Shown here: positions 57,101 through 64,000 of the stretch, in pieces | How positions within the stretch are numbered: the first letter of the stretch is position 1 | Layout of the letters: each line of letters begins with the position of its first letter | Assembly (NCBI GenBank): GCA_030549205.1 | Contig: JAUKTV010000001.1 | Span: forward strand, 5,146,001-5,210,000 | DNA length: 64,000 bases | Reading direction: 5' to 3' | DNA from: Apiosordaria backusii | Lineage: Eukaryota; Ascomycota; Sordariomycetes; Sordariales; Lasiosphaeriaceae | The notes under the pieces: generated by a model | Told to the model about the DNA's origin: nothing | Databases searched by the model: none | Seen by the model: the letters and a program-made list of their open reading frames with translations, nothing else | Position numbers and translations under genes: made by a program

Positions 57101-59874
57101 ACAGCCTCACGGCAGATTGCAGAAATTCCGCCCGCTCAGCATATATTTCGAGGTTGCCAGTGATCCTTGACAATCGACCAGACCGCCCCTCGTTGTTGAT
57201 AAGGCTGCAGCTGGACATGTATGACCAAACCCGGCCGGGAACCACCGGCAGTAGCGCATGTAGAAACTGAAGGCAAGCCGTCATGACCTTCAACTTGCTG
57301 GCATCCAGTTCAGTGGGTTCCTCTTCGACCAAGCCGTTGAGTATCCCACAAACGACCCTGATAATGTCGTTGTTTCGCGGGAGACAGCTGCTCGTTTCTT
57401 GAAGAACCTTGATGGCGCTCCCTGTATTGGGTTTGGATGATTTGCCCGTGCTCCTAAGTACTTCTGTCCGCAACACTGTCGCCAACAGAGCTATCGCTTC
57501 CGCAACGTCCTCCATGGAAAGAGGCTCTAGCGCGCTGTCCCACATCCCGGCTGACAGGTTCACCTCGAGACGTTTTCCAAGCAGAGCAAGCGTTGAATGC
57601 TCAAATTCAAGCTTGGCTACTCTCCCGACATCGGTAACGAACCGCCCGTAAGTTCCGCTCGGGATGGTGAACTTCTCCTGTGCCGTGATTTTCCTTGCGG
57701 ATCTCGCAGCAAAGAGGTCGATATCCTCATCCAAGCAGAATGAATTTGTGTTTTCATCCTCAAACACCAAATGATAGGATCTATCCCACATGGGATTCCA
57801 TTCGATGGTCAGACTGGGTGTTTTGTAAAGCCATCCCACTATCTGCTCCGAGCTCTCCTTGTCGGAAACCAGAGCAGCTAACAAGTACCGGCAAAGCGCA
57901 GTGAAGGGGATGAATTCGTAGGGATATCTGTTGTGCGACTGCTCGGTATACTGAGTTTTCAGAATTGGGTCCGTGAGCATCTGGGTGTACATGTCTAGCG
58001 CAGCCGAGTTGGGGGCTTCTGGCGAGATATCCCAGTACTGCTTGTTTCCGGACAGCAGAGAAAGCAGACATGAGAGAGGCTCAACTTGGTAACCCACAAC
58101 ATGGAAAGTCCGCTTCAAGAGGTCTTCGAATACCAGGCGTGCACGAGCACCAATCATGGATCGAAAAGCAGCAGTCTCGCCATTACCCAAGCAACTGATC
58201 ATCTTAGAGATGACATCGTAGACATGACCCCTTGAGGTAGCCACCATGGCCATTGACTCGGCCACTTGCATGTCCCGCTCCAAGTTTTCAGCTTCAAGGA
58301 AGGCGTCGTAGGGTGATTGCTCTATCGAAATAAGACTTCCACCAGAATTTCGCCGTTGTCGCCCCTCTGGTGGTGTCGGAGGCGCAAGAGACTCTGATTC
58401 AAACGTTCCTCTAGCCCTTTGGTTATTGATTAAATCCCTCCGCTCGGCTCTATCCTGATAGCCGACATGCATTGAGTGAATAATCAAAGACCAGGCAAAG
58501 ACAAGGGGTGTGGCCGCTGAGACGCCCATGGTGGTGGCCGCCTGGAGGATGGAGTGGATTTTACTCAGAAGCTCGGCCGAGGCAAGGTAGGGCTCCTCTC
58601 CATCCGCCAAAACGTCAGTCCGATCAAGATCTTCCGGGGGTGATAGGTACAAAAGCGAGCGGTCAATGTTGAGGAGCTTGAGTGAGATGACAGTCATTAA
58701 GCTCTGAACAGGTAGGATAAGTTCGACAAGCATGTCATGTTGCTGCCGAAATGTTAGCATTCGGCTGCCGGATATTGGACAAGAAAGAAACATACCTCAA
58801 GAATTGGTATTATCGGCTCCAGGAACCGGTAGACATCCAGGAAGCCGAACCATTGCGCGACAAGGTCTGGAGAATGAAATTGTGGGCCTTCAAGATCCAT
58901 AATCTGAAATGCCACAGACATGGCGTGGATGACCTCGGTGACGAAGGTACGGCGCCAGTCCAAATCGATCTGGGGAGTCAGAACCGCCTCCTCTACTCCG
59001 TCTGGCCCCTTTTCCGTTTCCTCAACCAACTTCCCAAGAATCGCAAAATAGCTGGGTGCCATGGCTTTGAGCAGCGTTGGATCAGCCACTTCGAACGCGC
59101 GATCGTCCCAGTTAAAAGCAGCCTTCATGATATCCTGTCGTAGCTCGTCTGTCGCTGGTGTTCTCGACCCGGGTCGTGAATGTAGCAAGAATGTTGTGAA
59201 AGCATCGGCCGAGCCGAGAAACGACCGTCTCTCGGCCAGATAAGTGGTAATAAGGCGCTGGCGACGCCTTGTCTCGCTCTCGAACTCGGCCCAGTTTGAT
59301 TCGGCATCCACCACGGCCACGACGTCGTGAGCAGAAAGAAAACTTGAGACCTGCGCATCGCTTAGACCGGCGGCTTCTTGAATGTTGGCGACATCCTGTG
59401 TTGACAGAGGTCCGGTAAGATGGCTATGAGCGCGCGACTGATATTCCACCACCACGATGCGCAATGCAGCCATCTCGTTGACGTTTGCATTCTTGCTTAG
59501 CCATTTTGCATCCTCCTTGATCACCTTCAGGTCGTAAGGGTCGTTAGGCGATGGTACCACATTGATAGCGCCCGTCTTGGTTTCGAATTCGAGCTTGGAC
59601 TGGTTTGTGGGAGGTCCAAATGGTTTGGAGGGCTCTTTTAGCAGCTGATGAACATGGCTATCTCGAAGAAATTCCGATACGGCGGTACTGGTCAGTCGGT
59701 CGTTATTTGAATCTTCAAGGGCGGATGCGACAAGTCTCCACGAGCTGCAAGAGGAGGCAAGGTTAGAGAAACACAGCAGATATCAATGATGGCGCAAACC
59801 TACAGAAGAGTGCTTTTGCCCTTCAAGCAGTCCTCGAGAGGGGGGAAATATGTTTTGTCACTTGGGGCAGCCAT
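54151..59874 (-). CDS. nup192: NUP192, inner-ring nucleoporin
   Basis: Predicted 1852-residue scaffold nucleoporin (Nup192/NUP205 family), complement(join(54151..55536,55590..58742,58796..59744,59804..59874)). It forms the inner ring of the nuclear pore with Nup188, Nup170, Nic96 and Nup53. The sequence is helical throughout, without FG repeats. Family-like segments include WLSKNANVNEMAALRIVVVE near residue 95, EPIIPILEQHDMLVELILPV across intron 2, and PKNLGAQYYYALDFADKMLG near residue 1355. Exon 1 (MAAPSDKTYFPPLEDCLKGK) ends at a GTAGGT donor; reading through it would meet TAG at once, so the splice is needed. All phases close. It is slightly longer than the relatives I recall, mostly through loops such as APPTPPEGRQRRNS. 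It diverges from trpC across 659 bp. Confidence 0.92.
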
Positions 59875-60533
59875 TGGTGCTGCTCTCCATTCGTTTGTTG
59901 ACTCTGCCGCGGATGCCAGCAATATGCGATTCCCCGGGAGTTGTCCAAGTATTCGTAGTAAACAGTTGATGGCAGATGGTGGGTGGTGGAGCTATCGGCA
60001 GTTCTGGTGGTTTGTTTGGTCTGGGATCACAAAAAGTTGAATTTACTTTGGACGCGCCTCTGGCAGCTCAGACGCGGGCCGCAATTGCAGAGCTCAGGTC
60101 CCCATCGGTCAACACCATGCTCTCTCTCTTCAGCGGTTGCCAACCCAACTTAGCCCGCTATTTTTCAGCCAGGGCCCACCCAAGGTGCTTATCGATAAGC
60201 TGGACCCCTGGGACTGGCCTAGTCTAGCGCTGAAACTGAAGAGAGCACTGTTGTCCAGAAACCCATAGACGCACGGACCATTGCCTTTATGGTCAATCGG
60301 CGCCTTTTCCGAAAGCTGCCGTGAATTGAAGTGAACGTTAATTCCCTTGTAAAGAGCACACTCAACCAAGAGACGGGTGACTCACTACGCCTGTTGAGAC
60401 ATTTCAGACATCGCCAGAGCCTTTCAAAGTCGTTGGAAAGGCCTACAACCCCCTGAGAAGCCAAAAAGCTTGTCGTTCCGTATACCGTCCACCTGCCGAG
60501 TTCGGGGCCAAAAAGAATCTTGATCAAATCAAA
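59875..60533. promoter_or_regulatory. Bidirectional promoter between NUP192 and trpC
   Basis: A 659-bp divergent spacer. It contains the CPC1/Gcn4-type site given separately and no open frame of note. Confidence 0.6.
60378..60384 (+). promoter_or_regulatory. CPC1/Gcn4-type site TGACTCA upstream of trpC
   Basis: A perfect palindromic TGACTCA, 150 bp before the trpC ATG. This is the binding site of the general amino-acid control activator (Gcn4, CPC1/CpcA), known to induce tryptophan genes on starvation. Function here is inferred from position and match. Confidence 0.65.
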
Positions 60534-62872
60534 ATGCCTGCCATTATCGATCACTCACCCCACCATCCCGATCCGTCTCCCCTGGTCCCAACGGCGTCCA
60601 ACCTTATCCTCATCGACAACTATGATTCCTTTACCTGGAACGTCTACCAATATCTTGTCTTGGAGGGTGCCAAAGTAACTGTCTTCAGAAACGACCAGAT
60701 CACTCTCGAAGAGCTTATTGCAAAGAATCCCACACAATTGGTCATCAGCCCCGGTCCCGGCCACCCAGGGACAGACTCTGGTATCAGTCGTGATGTTATC
60801 AAACACTTTGCTGGCAAGGTGCCCGTCTTTGGCGTATGCATGGGGCAGTAAGTCCAAGACAGGAACCACATCTTCAAAAAAGAGCTCTCACTAACATGTG
60901 TCCGATCAGGCAATGCATGATTGATCTGTACGGTGGAGATGTCAGCTTTGCTGGTGAGATTTTGCATGGCAAGACCTCGCCCCTGAGCCACGATGGAAAG
61001 GGCGTCTATGCTGGCTTGGCCCAGGACCTGCCAGTAACACGCTACCACTCTCTTGCTGGCACCCACGTCACACTTCCAAAATGCCTCCAGGTCACCTCCT
61101 GGATCGCCAATGAAGATGGCTCCAAGGGTGTCATCATGGGTGTTCGCCACACAGAGTACACAGTCGAGGGTGTGCAATTCCACCCGGAAAGCATCCTGTC
61201 CGCCGACGGCCGCCGTATGCTGAAGAACTTCTTGTACATGCAGGGTGGCACCTGGGCTGAGAACGAGCGGTTGCAAAAGGCCGCTCAAGAGACCAAGGCC
61301 GCCCCTAAGAAGGCCGCCCCAGCCAAGAACAATATCCTCCAGAAGATCTATGCCCACCGTAAGGAGGCAGTAGCCGCTCAAAAACAGATTCCCTCTCAGA
61401 GACCATCCGATTTACAAGCGGCATACAACCTAAATCTTGCTCCCCCTCAGATCTCCCTCGTCGACCGTCTTCGCCAGTCACCATTTGACGTGGCCTTGGC
61501 AGCAGAGATCAAACGGGGCTCACCATCCAAGGGTATCTTTGCCCTTGATATCGACGCACCTACCCAGGCCCGCCGATACGCTCTTGCCGGAGCCAGTGTT
61601 ATTTCGGTTCTCACCGAGCCAGAGTGGTTCAAGGGCAGCATCGAAGACCTTCGCGCTGTGCGCCAAGTGCTCAATGGCATGCCCAACCGCCCGGCTGTCC
61701 TCCGAAAAGAGTTTATTTTTGAGGAATATCAGATCCTTGAAGCCCGCTTGGCAGGTGCCGATACTGTGCTTCTGATTGTAAAGATGTTGGAGACTGACGT
61801 TCTCGAGCGTCTGTACAAGTACTCTCTGTCCCTTGGCATGGAGCCACTAGTAGAGGTACAAAACTCCGATGAGATGACCATCGCCATCAAGCTGGGTGCC
61901 AAGGTCATTGGTGTCAACAACCGCAACCTCGAGAACTTTGAAGTCGATCTCGGCACCACCGGCCGTTTGAAGGAGATGGTGCCCAAGGATACCTTCTTGC
62001 TTGCCCTCAGCGGCATCAACAGCCACCAAGATGTCCTCGACTGCAAGCGGGACGGCATCAACGGCATTCTTGTCGGTGAAGCCATCATGCGCGCTCCAGA
62101 TGCCTCCAAGTTTATCAGGGAACTCTGCGCTGGTCCCGAAGCCCCTGCTCCCCAGACCGCCACCAATCCTCTCCTCGTCAAGATCTGCGGCACCCGCTCC
62201 GCTGAGGCGGCCACAGAAGCCATCAACGCCGGTGCCGACCTTGTGGGCATGATTCTAGTCCCCGGAACAAAACGGTGCGTCTCTGACGAGACCGCCCTGG
62301 CCGTCTCCAAAGCCGTTCACGATGCGCAAACCACCGCCGCCGGAGGTGAGGCCATTAAGCTTCCCCAAACCGCCACAGACTTCTTTTCTGTCTCATCCGA
62401 GCTCCTCAGAAAACACCGCCCTCTTCTCGTCGGCGTGTTTATGAACCAACCCCTGGAGGAAGTCCTCGAGAAGCAGAGGCTATACAACCTTGACATTGTC
62501 CAGCTCCACGGCGACGAGCCACTCGAGTGGGCCTCCCTCATCCCAGTACCTGTCATCAGAAAATTCAAGCCTGGGCAAATTGGAATCGGAGTGAGGGGTT
62601 ACCATGCTGTCTCACTGCTGGATTCCGGTGCTGGAACGGGCAAGTTGCTGGATGTGGAGAGTGTCAAGACTGAGTTGGAGAAGGATTCGGAGTTGCAGGT
62701 GCTGTTGGCTGGTGGGCTGGAGCCAGCGAACGTGGCTGAGTCTGTGAAGGCTTTGGGCGCGTTGGGGCAGCAGGTGGTTGGTGTGGATGTTAGCAGTGGG
62801 GTTGAGGAGGGAGGGAAGCAGAGCTTGGAGAGGATCAGAGCTTTTGTCAAGGCTGCTAAGGCTATTCGGTAG
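60534..62872 (+). CDS. trpC: trpC, trifunctional tryptophan biosynthesis protein
   Basis: Predicted 758-residue enzyme, join(60534..60847,60910..62872). It joins three activities: glutamine amidotransferase of anthranilate synthase (about residues 20-225), indole-3-glycerol-phosphate synthase (about 260-510) and phosphoribosylanthranilate isomerase (about 520-758). The amidotransferase has ILIDNYDSFTWNVYQYL, SPGPGHP and catalytic Cys102 in FGVCMGQQ, with the intron directly after that motif, and QFHPESILS. IGPS shows AEIKRGSPSKG, VLRKEFIFEEYQI and NNRNLENFEVDL. PRAI shows VKICGTRSAEAA, NLDIVQLHGDEP and LAGGLEPANV. The length matches Neurospora trp-1 as I recall it. Some amidotransferase partner, TrpE-like, must be encoded elsewhere. 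A CPC1 site lies upstream. Confidence 0.97.
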
Positions 62873-63577
62873 ATTATACGCCCATGCAGAGTTATCTCTG
62901 TTAGGTGAAAAATTAGATCTGGCATGCTTATCTCTCTCTAGATACCATTGACCCGTCTCTCGTCTCATGTGTCGATTTGATGAGTGGCTTGTAGCTATAC
63001 AAGAGATTTACACATTCCGCCCCAGCCAATCATGCTATGCTGAAGTTTTCAGATCCGCTCGGACGGATTGTCTTGATGAGGATGTCTACTTTCACTTTAT
63101 TCACCCCCGCCTTTCCGGGGCGCAGTAATATACAACCAAAGTTCACGTCCAAGGCCCGCCCAAGAGATAGAGACGCATACAATTGTTCGTCCAAGGCGTC
63201 GAATGGTTCTTTACATGCGTTAATGCATCTGGCTCAGGCCTCAAATGGTTCTGTATATGTGTCAGTCCATGTCAATTAGGTCTTTCTTAGTCCTTACCTG
63301 CGTAGCATAGTGTAACAGATGCGTTCACATTCTTCAAAAAAGCATATGAAAGTAAAACCAATGCATTATACTGCGCTCCCTACGTGTAAGAAGCTACTGG
63401 CAATGAGGTATCTCATAAAATACAAATCATAAAAACTAAAATCAACGCTTATCCCACCCCCTTTTCAACCCTATTAAACCATCCTCCAATACCCATTTTT
63501 AAACCCCCCGCCCTACCTCATCTTCCATCCCCTCCCAACCCCCTTCCCTCCTCCTCCCCCTTCCCCCCTCCCGCCAC
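62873..63577. other. Convergent spacer after trpC
   Basis: A 700-bp spacer with the trpC 3' UTR and probably the 3' UTR of the partial gene. C/T-rich from about 63455 on. No gene is seen. Confidence 0.5.
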
Positions 63578-64000
63578 CTACTCCTCCTCCATCTCCCCCC
63601 CACCCTCCTCCTCCTGGGGTATATACTCCCTCGGAACCCAACCCACCGGCTTCCCCCCCATCTATCACCATCCATTTCGTCAGCTCCCATCCAAATATCC
63701 AGAACCTCCCCCAGGGCAAAACAGAAAGAGAACTCACCGGCGGAGAATACCTAAACCACCCCCTCTCCACCCCCTCCCCCCCTCCCCATCATCCACCTCC
63801 CTCTCCTTCCCCTTCCTCTTCCCCTGCGGCGCCTCCTTTCCAGGACCACAAAACAGCAACCTCTTCCGCCACTCAACACCAGTTTTTTTCTGAAAGAACT
63901 CGACAAAGTGGGTGTACTCTGTCCAGAAGAGCTGGGGGGTCTCCGAGGGGCGGTAGTACTTTGGGAGGGTGTCGGTGGAGGATTTGGAGTACTTTGCGCA
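63578..64000 (-). CDS. 3' end of an unidentified gene (partial; runs off the window)
   Basis: The last coding part on the - strand is readable: PSETPQLFWTEYTHFVEFFQ followed by KKTGVEWRKRLLFCG near 63850-63950, a low-complexity Lys/Glu/Gly linker, then RGWFRYSPP ending at a GTGAGT donor (63737), a 76-nt intron, and MGGKPVGWVPREYIPQEEE to a TAG at 63578-63580. The FFQKKTGVEW piece faintly resembles WGR-type domains of PARP-related proteins; this is only a guess. The linker is out of frame by one base between the first and second pieces, across long poly-C runs near 63765-63785, so either a further intron or a homopolymer-length difference is present. The 5' part lies beyond 64000. Confidence 0.5.

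Overview
The window is nuclear DNA of a filamentous ascomycete, most likely a Sordariomycete of the Sordariales type. The support is short introns (about 50-150 nt, with GTAAGT/GTGAGT donors and CTAAC/CTGAC branch sites), a Zn2Cys6 regulator, a trifunctional trpC gene, ascomycete-type ATG1, SEC63 and NUP192, and a transposon relic ruined by C-to-T and G-to-A changes of the kind made by repeat-induced point mutation (RIP). The family assignment is inference from protein resemblance only. I see no rRNA, CRISPR or convincing tRNA.

Layout, left to right: a gene-free left edge; a Zn2Cys6 transcription factor (+); a U-box cyclophilin (CYP8/PPIL2 type, -) diverging from a PTM1/GOST seven-TM Golgi protein (+); an 8-cysteine small secreted protein (+); S-formylglutathione hydrolase (+) converging on an AFI1-type polarity protein (-); a myosin-light-chain-like EF-hand protein (+); two J-domain genes in tandem, a TPR-J co-chaperone (DNAJC7 type) and SEC63 (+); TIM9 (-); a gene-poor stretch with an AT-rich Tc1/mariner relic; a SAC7-type RhoGAP (+); an ACS-family MFS permease (+); GPI10 mannosyltransferase (-); ornithine aminotransferase (+); a 5-kb stretch without recognisable genes; ATG1 kinase (+); NUP192 (-) diverging from trpC (+); and the 3' end of an unidentified gene (-).

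Most genes are single-copy housekeeping genes of protein handling and traffic (two J proteins, Tim9, Sec63, Ptm1, Afi1, Gpi10, Nup192, Atg1) with a few metabolic enzymes (FGH, OAT, TrpC). There is no biosynthetic cluster or other co-functional gene block. Exon structures were resolved by reading splice signals and checking reading-frame phase; all multi-exon models except the RhoGAP first intron and the partial last gene close in frame.

The most unusual observation is just after the TPR-J co-chaperone. Its stop codon (TGA, followed by C) is followed in the same frame by 96 open codons that read as an acidic linker, a charged helix, a hydrophobic transmembrane segment and a short basic tail. 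This could be a readthrough or alternatively spliced tail-anchored isoform. The second clear result is a complete Tc1-type relic with matching terminal inverted repeats, a TA target duplication and a recognisable DD34E transposase in which all three catalytic acidic codons have been mutated.
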